Below, one piece after another: positions 1 to 6,178 of a stretch of 8,293 nt of DNA (position 1 is the first letter of the stretch; each line of letters opens with the position of its first letter). Source of the stretch: Candidatus Bathyarchaeota archaeon (GTDB lineage Archaea; Thermoproteota; Bathyarchaeia; 40CM-2-53-6). The notes beneath the pieces are model-generated. The model saw only the letters and a program-made list of their open reading frames with translations. It was not told where the DNA came from and did not search any database. The stretch spans positions 1-8,293 of the forward strand of contig VBBH01000154.1 in NCBI GenBank assembly GCA_005888695.1, given 5' to 3'. Position numbers and translations under genes: made by a program.

Positions 1-92
1 GATCTCCACTCGCGAGACCTCACCTCCTCTTGGGAGTCAATTCTCGACGTCCAAAACCCCAAACCCAATCCCTCAAGTTCGCTCTCCATCCA

Positions 93-121
93 CCCAGTAT
101 ATCCCCGCCTCCCATACTCCC
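93..121 (-). other. G-quadruplex-type motif on the minus strand
   Basis: On the + strand there are four C-runs: 93-95, 103-106, 111-113 and 119-121, separated by 7, 4 and 5 bases. The minus strand therefore satisfies the usual pattern of four G-runs of at least three with loops of one to seven. A second, weaker cluster lies at 51-72 (C-runs at 51-52, 57-60, 64-66, 70-72), with one run of only two. The sequence pattern is directly visible; folding or any function is inference. Confidence 0.6.
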
Positions 122-260
122 TGAAATCTCCTTAGAAACGCCTTGAAAACGGCTAGCCCCTCACAGAAATGCCAATATTCACGTTATGCTAGACTCGGAA
201 TATAGCTCCTCGCCTCGTCCAACTCGTCAAAACAAGGCACAGAAAACAATCCCACTCTAG

Positions 261-266
261 AAAAAA
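261..266 (-). terminator. Possible T-tract terminator for the leftward transcript
   Basis: On the minus strand, about 80 bases downstream of the stop of the gene at 344-610, there is a run of six T (A6 on the + strand) preceded by C/T-rich sequence, with another T4 at about 242-247. Archaeal RNA polymerase commonly terminates at T-rich tracts without needing a hairpin, so this is a reasonable end for the leftward transcript. The assignment rests on the T-run and its position only. Confidence 0.35.
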
Positions 267-322
267 GGGAGGATTATCAGCAACAGTCCCAAGACACAAG
301 ACAAACTGATTCCTCAAGACTC

Positions 323-338
323 TCCGAATCCTTTCGGA
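323..338 (-). terminator. Hairpin just after the stop of the small winged-helix gene
   Basis: Arms TCCGAA (323-328) and TTCGGA (333-338) pair perfectly around a four-base loop, starting six bases beyond the TGA stop of the gene at 344-610. The six-pair stem sits in the usual place for a 3' end structure, but no T-run follows at once; the nearest is at 261-266. It may be a 3'-stabilising hairpin, part of a terminator, or chance. Confidence 0.35.
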
Positions 339-343
339 CTAGC

Positions 344-610
344 TCAAGCGTCCCTTTGAGGCTCTTGCATCCAGTCGCTGTCCGCCATGTCCCTCTCCGC
401 ATACCAAGCCCGCAGGACAGAAACTCCTCTTAGCGTAATAGAATACGTCTCCGGCATCCGACCATCCTTCGACACAATCCTTAGGAACGTCCTTGCCACC
501 AACCGATCAACAACCTCGGCCATCTTCCTGTCACTGGACCTCTTCAATTCGATCTCGTGCTCCTCGGCTTCCCGGAGCACGTTCCGTTCCTCATCAGAGA
601 GTTCGGTCAT
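344..610 (-). CDS. Small winged-helix-like protein, 88 aa, function unknown
   Basis: I do not recognise a named family. The charged N-terminus (about residues 5-30, Glu/Arg/Lys-rich) looks helical. It is followed by a segment at about 31-45 that could be a recognition helix, then residues 46-61 resembling a beta-hairpin wing (charged turn at K48-D49-G50-R51, then Y56-S-I-T-L-R-G). The pattern 'Y-x-I-T-x-x-G-x-x-x-L' near the end is typical of small archaeal winged-helix regulators of PadR/ArsR/MarR shape, so DNA binding is a reasonable guess and no more. There is no signal peptide or membrane segment. The ATG at 610 is the natural start: it follows an AT-rich promoter-like stretch with a dyad at 647-664, while no strong Shine-Dalgarno is present. 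It lies 202 bases downstream of the carbonic anhydrase and is probably transcribed alone. An opposite-strand frame overlapping it has no protein-like features and was not annotated. Confidence 0.6.
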   Translation of the reverse strand: MTELSDEERNVLREAEEHEIELKRSSDRKMAEVVDRLVARTFLRIVSKDGRMPETYSITLRGVSVLRAWYAERDMADSDWMQEPQRDA

Positions 611-646
611 TAATCATAATCCCCAACACACGCCATCGCCAAAGTG

Positions 647-669
647 TTAGAACTGGCATTCTAAAATCT
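647..669 (-). promoter_or_regulatory. Candidate promoter with an overlapping dyad upstream of the winged-helix gene
   Basis: A perfect dyad, TTAGAA (647-652) and TTCTAA (659-664) around six bases, overlaps a TATA-like stretch reading GATTTTAGAAT on the minus strand (659-669). The TATA-like stretch lies about 50-60 bases before the ATG at 610, giving a predicted transcript start near 635-640. A dyad laid over a TATA box is a common arrangement for repression by a dimeric winged-helix protein, and the gene that follows looks like one. The repeat is seen; the regulatory role is inferred. Confidence 0.35.
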
Positions 670-812
670 AACGCTTAGCTTCGCCTGCTCCGTATTCGTT
701 CATGCATAGAAAGCGCTAAACCCGGATCACGAACGTCCAATACCAGTTGGCGAATAAGAATCCGCTTCCCGAACTAGCGCCCTTCATGAGAAGCAACGTC
801 ACCGGCTTGTGG

Positions 813-1343
813 CTAGAGCTCACGATTGTACGCCCGCGTCTTCAGGTACCTTCTCGACATTCTCACGTAGTTTTGCCAAGACGACTTCAACATTCGAAGG
901 TCGCCATCGTTCACTCTCCTAGTCACCTTCGCTGGAACACCCACTGCGACCGACCCCGCCGGAATCTTCTGTCCGCCTGGGACAACACAGCCTACTCCAA
1001 TGATACTATGCTTTCCGACGACCGCTCCATCGAAGATGATCGCCCCAACGCCGATCAAGCATTCGTCTCCGACGCGGCAAGCATGCACTACAGCATTATG
1101 AGCAACAGTAACCCCATTACCAATCACGCCATCGTTCTCGGCGGAGCAATGGACGACAACATTGTCTTGGATGCTACAATCCGCGCCGACACGTATCCTC
1201 CCATAATCTCCTCTTAGAACCGCTCCCGGCCAGATGCTAGTCCTCGGACCAACAGTTACGCCACCGATTATCGTGGCGCTCGGAGCAACTAGCGCTGATG
1301 GATCTACTCTAGGCCGCTTCGAACCCAACGCGTACAATGGCAT
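813..1343 (-). CDS. Gamma-class carbonic anhydrase-like hexapeptide-repeat protein
   Basis: A 176-residue left-handed beta-helix protein of the gamma carbonic anhydrase / YrdA-CaiE type, likely interconverting CO2 and bicarbonate in the cytoplasm as a trimer. Hexapeptide repeats run from about residue 13 to 140. The residues that matter in the Methanosarcina enzyme all have counterparts: R44 and D46 (in an RGD), Q59 and D60, and the three metal-binding histidines H65, H82 and H87, the last two in AHNAVVHA. The acidic loop with the proton-shuttle glutamate of the classical Cam enzyme is absent, as in the shorter CamH-like branch. The C-terminal part (about 146-176) is helical and basic. The ATG start lies 29 bases after the TBP stop, so the two genes are probably co-transcribed. 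Members of this fold can also be acyltransferases or lack activity, so carbonic anhydrase activity is likely but not proven. Confidence 0.85.
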   Translation of the reverse strand: MPLYALGSKRPRVDPSALVAPSATIIGGVTVGPRTSIWPGAVLRGDYGRIRVGADCSIQDNVVVHCSAENDGVIGNGVTVAHNAVVHACRVGDECLIGVGAIIFDGAVVGKHSIIGVGCVVPGGQKIPAGSVAVGVPAKVTRRVNDGDLRMLKSSWQNYVRMSRRYLKTRAYNREL

Positions 1344-1372
1344 TGTCGAAATCTCTCGGTACTTTGACGGGA

Positions 1373-1990
1373 TTAGTCTTGGTCCTCGGGCTTCATGAGC
1401 ATTGGAGGAAGCTGTGGCTTTTCTGCTCCTTCGTAAGTTATGAGTTGCTTGGCTTCAAGTATCTCCTGTAGCTTCCGGACTGCTACGTCAACCTGAATCT
1501 CCTTCTTTGCACCTGTACAAACCAGTTTGCCGCTTGCGAATAATAGTATGACGACTTTGGGTTCGTCCATTCTGTAGATGAGACCAGGGAATTGTTCCGG
1601 CTCGTACATTGTCTTCTTCAACCCATAAGTCGCCTTTTCCAGATCGATATACCCCCCTAACCCAGCGCTAGCGACAATATTCTGTATCGTGATTTCCGGC
1701 TTGCCGAGGATGACAATACCATCGCGTTTCAATTCGTCAACAACTTTCAAAACCGCCTTTCTCGCCTGCCGTTCAGACTTTGCACCAGTGCACACCATTT
1801 TGCCGGAGCTGAAGATTAATGTGGCTGTCTTCGGTTTCTTCAGCCTGTAGACAAGACCGGGGAACTGCTCAGGTCGATACTCGACGCCCGGAAACACTCG
1901 CACAATCGCGTTAAGATCGATCTGTTGTTTGAGGGTTGCAGAAGCGACGACATTTTCAATATTGATGAAAGCTCTGCCCCGGTCAGACAT
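1373..1990 (-). CDS. tbp: TATA-box-binding protein (TBP)
   Basis: The archaeal general transcription factor that binds TATA boxes and recruits TFB and RNA polymerase. At 205 residues it has the usual saddle made of two direct repeats, about residues 8-90 and 98-182. Each repeat has the hallmark EQFPGL(V/I)YR (41-49 and 132-140) and the FxSGKxVCTGAK signature (60-71 and 151-162). The phenylalanines that kink DNA are F43/F60 and F134/F151. The tail is short and only mildly acidic. A TTG two codons upstream (1996) is possible, but the ATG at 1990 gives the standard archaeal N-terminus and is preferred. The gene is separated from sucD by 154 bases holding its own promoter and is followed closely by the carbonic anhydrase gene. 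Identification is firm. Confidence 0.97.
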   Translation of the reverse strand: MSDRGRAFINIENVVASATLKQQIDLNAIVRVFPGVEYRPEQFPGLVYRLKKPKTATLIFSSGKMVCTGAKSERQARKAVLKVVDELKRDGIVILGKPEITIQNIVASAGLGGYIDLEKATYGLKKTMYEPEQFPGLIYRMDEPKVVILLFASGKLVCTGAKKEIQVDVAVRKLQEILEAKQLITYEGAEKPQLPPMLMKPEDQD

Positions 1991-2097
1991 CGACAATTCT
2001 CACATCCACGACCCCGGCTGAGCCATGGCGCTAACCCAACGAACTCGGAGAATGAGATCTTCGAGGCTCCAATTTAGTAACTCGCTAATAAATGACC

Positions 2098-2118
2098 GCT
2101 TATAAAGGCTATTTAAGC
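2098..2118 (-). promoter_or_regulatory. TBP promoter: TATA box inside an imperfect palindrome
   Basis: On the minus strand CTTTATAAG (2107-2099) is a good archaeal TATA box, predicting a transcript start near 2077 and an untranslated leader of about 85 bases before the ATG at 1990. It lies inside a 21-base near-palindrome (2098-2118) whose outer halves are GCTTA and TAAGC; eight of the ten possible pairs match around a central base. A second TATA-like element, CATTTATTAG (2093-2084), lies just downstream, so the exact start is uncertain. The elements are visible; promoter use is inferred. Confidence 0.55.
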
Positions 2119-2144
2119 TGATGACAACGTGTACTGCATCAAAG

Positions 2145-3026
2145 CTATCGGACGGTCTGAACTTTCCGCACTAAAAGTTCAGGAATGCCCGACGGAATCT
2201 CTGCCACTCTCACTCCCGCAGCGACAAGACTCCGAATCTTGTTGTCTGCCGTACCTTCTGATCCGGTAATTATAGCCCCTGCATGCCCCATTCTCTTTCC
2301 GGGAGGCGCAGCTTTGCCGGCGACGTAGGCAACAACAGGTTTGGGATACCTCGTATCGGCGATGTACTTTGCCGCATCTTCCTCGGCAGTTCCCCCAATC
2401 TCTCCAATCAATACCAGACTCTCCGTCCCAGAATCCTCCCTGAACATTTTCAACACATCCACAAAACTGAGGCCGACGATCGGGTCCCCTCCGATTCCGA
2501 GACAAGTAGACTGCCCGATACCTGCGTGTGTGAGGGAAGCAGCTATTTCATAGGTCAAGGTTCCGCTTCGAGACGCAAGGCCGACGCTGCCTGGGCGAAA
2601 AACGTTACCGGGCATTATTCCAAGTTTCGATTGCCCGGGCGTGATCACGCCTGGAGTATTGGGGCCAACGATGACAGTTGAGTGTTCTCTTGCATATCTC
2701 ATTATTACCATCTCGTCCCTAGCCGGGATCCCCTCCGTAATGATCACCACAGGATTAAGCGCCGCATCCATCGCTTCCATCGCGGCCTCCTTTGCATAAG
2801 GAGCAGGCACAAAGATCACTGAGCTGTCGGCATTGGTTTCATCCTTCGCAGTTGCGACCGTGTCATAAACTGGCACGTCCTGGAGCTTGGTCCCGCCTTT
2901 TCCGGGCGTGACGCCAGCAACTATCTTTGTGCCATACTCAAGCATGAGACGGGCGTGGAACGAGCCTTGGTTGCCTGTTATTCCTTGGACTATTGCACGT
3001 GTTTCCTTTCCTACTAGAATTGGCAT
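2145..3026 (-). CDS. sucD: Succinyl-CoA synthetase (ADP/GDP-forming), alpha subunit
   Basis: The alpha subunit of succinate-CoA ligase, which with SucC interconverts succinyl-CoA and succinate plus CoA with formation or use of a nucleoside triphosphate. The 293 residues cover the full family length. An N-terminal CoA-binding Rossmann domain carries GITGNQGSFH (15-24) and continues to about residue 125 with GPNTPGVITPG (121-131). A C-terminal flavodoxin-like ligase domain carries SRSGTLTYE (152-160), GIGGDP (177-182), GEIGG (208-212) and GKRMGHAGAI (243-252), in which H248 is the histidine that becomes phosphorylated. The ATG lies 10 bases after the sucC stop, so the two subunits are translated from one transcript in the order sucC-sucD. 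It serves the TCA cycle or a related succinate-handling pathway. No truncation or unusual residue is seen. Confidence 0.97.
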   Translation of the reverse strand: MPILVGKETRAIVQGITGNQGSFHARLMLEYGTKIVAGVTPGKGGTKLQDVPVYDTVATAKDETNADSSVIFVPAPYAKEAAMEAMDAALNPVVIITEGIPARDEMVIMRYAREHSTVIVGPNTPGVITPGQSKLGIMPGNVFRPGSVGLASRSGTLTYEIAASLTHAGIGQSTCLGIGGDPIVGLSFVDVLKMFREDSGTESLVLIGEIGGTAEEDAAKYIADTRYPKPVVAYVAGKAAPPGKRMGHAGAIITGSEGTADNKIRSLVAAGVRVAEIPSGIPELLVRKVQTVR

Positions 3027-3036
3027 CTCTTTCGAT

Positions 3037-4170
3037 TTACGCTCCCTTTGCGGCGAGCCTAGCTGCGTCTTCCATATGGATCAAAGGTTTGATCCCAGCG
3101 GTTTCGAGTAGTCTCCGTCCCTCTTCCTCATTGGTTCCGACCATTCTTACTACCAATGGTTTCTTCAAGCCGACGACTTTCTTCACGTCCAGTATTCCCT
3201 TTGCAACCTCGTCGCATCTGGTTATCCCAGCTAGAATATTCACCAAAACGGTTCGGACCTTGTCTGACGACTGTATGATGCCCAATGCACTTGCGACCCT
3301 GTCTGCAGCAGCTCCGCCGCCAACGTCACAAAAGTTTGCGGGCTGCCCACCATAATATTTCACAAGGTCTATAGTAGCCATTACGAGTCCTGCTCCATTA
3401 CCGATTATCCCTATATCCCCGTCGAGTTCGACGAAGGCAAGATTGTTCTCCCGAGCCTTAGCCTCCAAGGGTGTTAATTCCGCCCCTGGTTCTTTAGACC
3501 GTTCCTGGAACTCCGGGTGTCGGAAGAGGCTGTTGTCGTCGATAATCATTCTGAGGTCTGCTGCGAGAAACCGTCCATCTTGTGTCTCCACAAATGGATT
3601 ACTCTCAACCAGTTCGCAATCGTAGATGACGCTTAATCTGTACAAGTTGGTAAGGAGATCAGATATCATGTTCAGTTGCTGTCCACCGTATCCAAGGTTC
3701 AGAGCCAAGTCTCGTGCCTCGTAACCACGTATTCCGTAGACGGGATCCATGTGTCGACGAGCAATCTCTTCGGGATGTGTCCTCGCAACCTCCTCTATGT
3801 CGATCCCGCCTTGTCTAGATGCGAGAACCGTCTGACACTTGTTCATCCGGTCCTCTGCAATGCTAATGTAGAGCTCTTTTTTCACTGGGAGCTTCTGTTC
3901 AATCAAGACCTTTCTCACGTTCTCTCCCTTGATGAAGGAGCCAAGCATCTCTTTCGCCCGATCGAACGTTTCCTCGGGCTTCAACGCAAATTTTATTCCG
4001 CCAGCCTTCCCTCTTCCTGCTACTAGAACCTGGGCCTTGACCACAACCGCCCCGCCTAACCGTTTGTGAATGTCGCGTGCCTCCTCAGCACTAGAAGCAA
4101 CTGCTCCCCTCGGCGTTGCAATACCGAGGTTGCTAGCAAGATTCTTCGCTTCAAATTCAAACAGCTTCAT
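3037..4170 (-). CDS. sucC: Succinyl-CoA synthetase (ADP/GDP-forming), beta subunit
   Basis: The nucleotide-binding subunit of succinate-CoA ligase, partner of SucD. At 377 residues it is slightly shorter than the E. coli protein (388). An N-terminal ATP-grasp domain (about 1-215) contains KAQVLVAGRGKAGGIK (45-60), the ESNPF metal-site motif (189-193, with N191) and D205, matching the Mg-binding residues of the family. The C-terminal CoA-ligase domain (about 245-370) contains GNGAGLVMATIDLVK (257-271), ANFCDVGGGA (278-287) and AGITRCD (314-320). The start ATG opens on the standard MKLFEFEAK N-terminus and follows a purine-rich GGGGAG about ten bases upstream. The gene leads a two-gene operon with sucD and has a TATA element at 4219-4227. 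Whether the nucleotide used is ATP or GTP cannot be told from the sequence. Confidence 0.97.
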   Translation of the reverse strand: MKLFEFEAKNLASNLGIATPRGAVASSAEEARDIHKRLGGAVVVKAQVLVAGRGKAGGIKFALKPEETFDRAKEMLGSFIKGENVRKVLIEQKLPVKKELYISIAEDRMNKCQTVLASRQGGIDIEEVARTHPEEIARRHMDPVYGIRGYEARDLALNLGYGGQQLNMISDLLTNLYRLSVIYDCELVESNPFVETQDGRFLAADLRMIIDDNSLFRHPEFQERSKEPGAELTPLEAKARENNLAFVELDGDIGIIGNGAGLVMATIDLVKYYGGQPANFCDVGGGAAADRVASALGIIQSSDKVRTVLVNILAGITRCDEVAKGILDVKKVVGLKKPLVVRMVGTNEEEGRRLLETAGIKPLIHMEDAARLAAKGA

Positions 4171-4373
4171 TGGAGAACACTCCCCTTCAAGATCATCCGT
4201 CCCCGGCTATTCGCCATGGATATATGGCTGTCACTCTCACCGGCAAACTTTCACCGTAATGCATTTATGAACCCCGGACGGCTCTTTGATCTCGTTATGG
4301 TCTGGCCTAACTCGGCGTCTGGATTGATTTCCCCAGACCTTGTTGGGCCATTTGCTGGGCAGAAGCTGGGACA
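4171..4373. promoter_or_regulatory. Divergent intergenic region between sucC and the KH-protein gene
   Basis: This 203-base region should hold two promoters. The leftward one is well marked by the TATA element at 4219-4227. For the rightward gene the only TATA-like stretch I can see is GCATTTATGAA (4261-4271), about 105 bases before the ATG at 4374, which would give a leader of roughly 80 bases; this is weak. No RNA gene or extra reading frame of quality is visible. Confidence 0.4.
4219..4227 (-). promoter_or_regulatory. TATA box of the sucCD operon
   Basis: On the minus strand this reads CCATATATC, a good archaeal TATA element, 49 bases before the sucC ATG. It predicts a transcript start near 4197 and a leader of about 26 bases that includes the GGGGAG ribosome-binding-like sequence. 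The same nine bases occur upstream of the L40e gene at 7572-7580. Confidence 0.5.
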
Positions 4374-4889
4374 ATGGTGAGAACTATACTTGACAATTTC
4401 TGCGTAAAGAGCGGTATCTTCTGTCCCAGATGCGAAGAAAAACTGCGTAAGGGCCAAATCAGCGACCTAGACGTCAAAGTTATCAGGACGATTACCGAGA
4501 TGGAGAAAGAGAACACTCCACTCCAAGACGTGACATATCACAAGACTGTCGAGGCAGGCGACATAATGGCGTTGATGGTTGACAAGAGAGGTGTAGATGC
4601 ATTCATGGCATCAGGAGCCAAACTCGCCAAAAACCTAGGCGACAGAATGGGCAAACGGGTAAGAGTTCTAAGCTATGGAGGAGACGAGAGGAACTTTCTT
4701 GAGGAATTATTCTCCCCCTTCGGAATACTGACCATCAACACGATCTGGTTACCTGATGGTAGCCGCGAGACGAAAGTAATTCTTTCCGGTCATCGGCCTC
4801 GGCGAAGCAGCCCCATCGACTATGAGGTCGTCAAGAAATTAGCCCGTGAGCTTAAAGGACTCACGCTTAGGATCGAGTTCGAAAACTAA
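4374..4889 (+). CDS. Archaeal NusA-like KH-domain RNA-binding protein
   Basis: A 171-residue protein resembling the archaeal proteins annotated as NusA-like transcription elongation factors with KH domains. A cysteine cluster at C10, C17 and C20 (C-x6-C-P-R-C) opens the protein and may bind zinc. KLRKGQISDLDVKV (23-36) matches the conserved linker of the family. One KH-like unit spans about 62-103 and a second about 108-171. The first has DKRG (70-73) where a canonical KH loop has GxxG, so the first glycine is lost, and RNA contact there may be altered. The second includes SPFGILTINTIWLPDG (114-129). The ATG at 4374 has no strong ribosome-binding site; a GTG one codon later (4377) is equally possible. 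It begins the rightward block and lies 21 bases ahead of the reductase gene. The role in RNA binding or transcription is by family resemblance; the precise function is unknown. Confidence 0.75.
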   Translation: MVRTILDNFCVKSGIFCPRCEEKLRKGQISDLDVKVIRTITEMEKENTPLQDVTYHKTVEAGDIMALMVDKRGVDAFMASGAKLAKNLGDRMGKRVRVLSYGGDERNFLEELFSPFGILTINTIWLPDGSRETKVILSGHRPRRSSPIDYEVVKKLARELKGLTLRIEFEN

Positions 4890-4910
4890 GGGCGATCAAG
4901 TCCAGTCCCT

Positions 4911-6116
4911 ATGAGGTTGGTTTGCTCACTGACCTCGGACTACGACGTAATTGTGGCGGGCGCGGGAGTGGCAGGGTGCATGGCAGCGATCGAGGCATCT
5001 AAGCAAGGGGTAAGAATAGGATTATTCGAAGAACATCCGCAAGTTGGTGTGCCAAGCCACTGCTCTGGAGTCGTAAGCCTCAGCGGGCTAAAACTTCTCG
5101 GTATGACTAGCAACCAAGCCTTTGATCAGCGACTGATCCGGGGAGCGAGATTCTTTCCCCCAACAGGCAGCCCCATTGAGATAACCAGACCCGAGCCCGT
5201 TGCGCTAATCATCAACAGGATGAAGTTCGATCAATATCTGGCGAAGAACGCTATCAACAATGGCGTTGAGCTGCATACAAAGTCTAGAATTACTAAATTT
5301 GAGAAGACAAGTGATCAAGAGATTCAGGTCACGATTCAAAATCAAGGAGTAGTTGGTGCAAAGGTATTGATCGATGCCAGTGGAGCTGGGAGCCGACTTC
5401 CGACACAGGCGGGACTGAAACCGCCGGATTGGTCCCAAATCCTTCCGGGTCTACAGTACGAACTCATCGGGACCGACAGACAGGATGACCTAGTCAACCT
5501 ATACTTCGGCTCTAAAAGGGCCCCCGGATTCTTTGCATGGAGCATACCCACTGGCGATCATAGCGTAAGAGCAGGTCTCGCGACTTCGAAGGGAAACGTT
5601 CGGACACTCCTCGACCAACTCGTAAAAGAACGTTGGCCGAAGTCCAAGATTGACGCTACAAAATCGGGAAGCGTTCTGGTCTCGGGCCCGGTTGACAGGT
5701 GCTGGTCTCCTGGATTCATATTTGCAGGCGACGCTGCTGGACAGGTGAAACAGACAACAGGAGGAGGCATAGTTATTGGAGGATACTGTGGAATGTTAGC
5801 CGGAAAGGCGGCGGCATCCGCGGTTAAGAACCCGAGACGTGCTGATCAATTCTTGGAGACCTACGATCATGAATGGAGAGAGAAGTTTAGCAGCGACCTC
5901 AAAAAGATGGGAATAGGAAGACGCCTCTTCTTCGGACTGTCTGACGCCACCCTGGACAAGCTCTTCCCGGCGCTTGAGCCCCTGCTCGGCGAAATAACAG
6001 ATGTGGCTGACATGGACTTCCAAGGCACGGTAATAACAAAACTTCTTGCGAATCGAAAGCTTGCCAGCTTAATCCCCCGAATAGCCGCCGACAACATTCG
6101 CTCACTCTTCTCCTAG
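4911..6116 (+). CDS. Geranylgeranyl reductase-family FAD-dependent oxidoreductase
   Basis: A 401-residue flavoprotein of the geranylgeranyl/digeranylgeranylglycerophospholipid reductase family, which saturates the isoprenoid chains of archaeal membrane lipids; other members act on quinone or pigment side chains. The FAD-binding Rossmann motif is DVIVAGAGVAG (12-22; glycines 17, 19, 22), with E40 at the ribose position. The family cysteine motif is PSHCSG (48-53). The substrate-site motif [YF]xWxFP appears as FFAWSIP (207-213), with Ile in place of Phe. A second FAD signature is DASG (155-158), and FAGDAAGQVKQTTGGGI (271-287) contacts the flavin. The ATG at 4911 follows GGCGATC (4890-4896), close to the archaeal GGTGATC ribosome-binding sequence though rather far upstream. 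It is probably co-transcribed with the KH-protein gene. Lipid reduction is the likeliest role; the actual substrate is not determined. Confidence 0.9.
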   Translation: MRLVCSLTSDYDVIVAGAGVAGCMAAIEASKQGVRIGLFEEHPQVGVPSHCSGVVSLSGLKLLGMTSNQAFDQRLIRGARFFPPTGSPIEITRPEPVALIINRMKFDQYLAKNAINNGVELHTKSRITKFEKTSDQEIQVTIQNQGVVGAKVLIDASGAGSRLPTQAGLKPPDWSQILPGLQYELIGTDRQDDLVNLYFGSKRAPGFFAWSIPTGDHSVRAGLATSKGNVRTLLDQLVKERWPKSKIDATKSGSVLVSGPVDRCWSPGFIFAGDAAGQVKQTTGGGIVIGGYCGMLAGKAAASAVKNPRRADQFLETYDHEWREKFSSDLKKMGIGRRLFFGLSDATLDKLFPALEPLLGEITDVADMDFQGTVITKLLANRKLASLIPRIAADNIRSLFS

Positions 6117-6162
6117 ACCCCGCCCAGACTTAAGAAGTAAGAAGCAGAAACGCTGCATCTGA

Positions 6163-6178
6163 GTAGGTGTCGAGTTTG
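6163..6178 (+). promoter_or_regulatory. Ribosome-binding site that bears on the start of the dehydrogenase gene
   Basis: AGGTG (6163-6167) matches the core of the archaeal Shine-Dalgarno GGTGATC and sits eight bases before a TTG at 6176. The longer GTG start at 6167 lies inside this sequence, which would make it a poor start. From the TTG the protein begins MRALVIGSG, directly at the Rossmann strand. I therefore regard the TTG as at least as likely as the GTG. Confidence 0.4.

Larger units (their letters stand above)
1..343. other. C-rich stretch without a convincing intact gene
   Basis: No intact gene can be supported here. The + strand is rich in C and A and poor in G; 61-120 has only about four G. 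All three + frames stay open from base 1 to roughly 125-145, but their products are Pro/Ser/Thr-rich and look like a by-product of this composition. On the minus strand, a short frame starting with ATG at 89 runs off the left edge (about 29 codons). Another minus frame reads protein-like from 273 down to 1 but is broken by stops at 184-186, 73-75 and 37-39. The stretch also holds runs of C and, near its right end, a hairpin and an A-tract that could terminate the leftward gene at 344-610. Confidence 0.6.

Noticed and set aside
1..124. Open + strand frames from the left edge giving Pro/Ser/Thr-rich peptides
   Set aside because: All three + frames are open at once, which points to C-rich composition rather than coding.
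387..678. Two + strand open frames over the winged-helix gene
   Set aside because: Their products are Ser/Arg/Pro-rich with no motif, while the minus frame has a protein-like pattern, a promoter-like upstream region and a downstream hairpin.
713..780. Terminal repeat GCGCTA/TAGCGC enclosing 68 bases, resembling a tRNA acceptor stem
   Set aside because: No T-arm or anticodon arm can be formed in the expected places, and the pairing stops after six bases.
747..1217. Long + strand open frame of 156 codons
   Set aside because: It lies antisense to the carbonic anhydrase gene, whose motifs and metal ligands are intact. The + strand product has no recognisable features.
2179..2681. Overlapping frames on both strands inside sucD
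   Set aside because: Cys/Arg/Ser-rich shadow translations of a firmly identified gene.
4251..4516. Minus-strand frames crossing the divergent region and the start of the KH-protein gene
   Set aside because: No family resemblance or ribosome-binding site, and they overlap a gene with clear family motifs.
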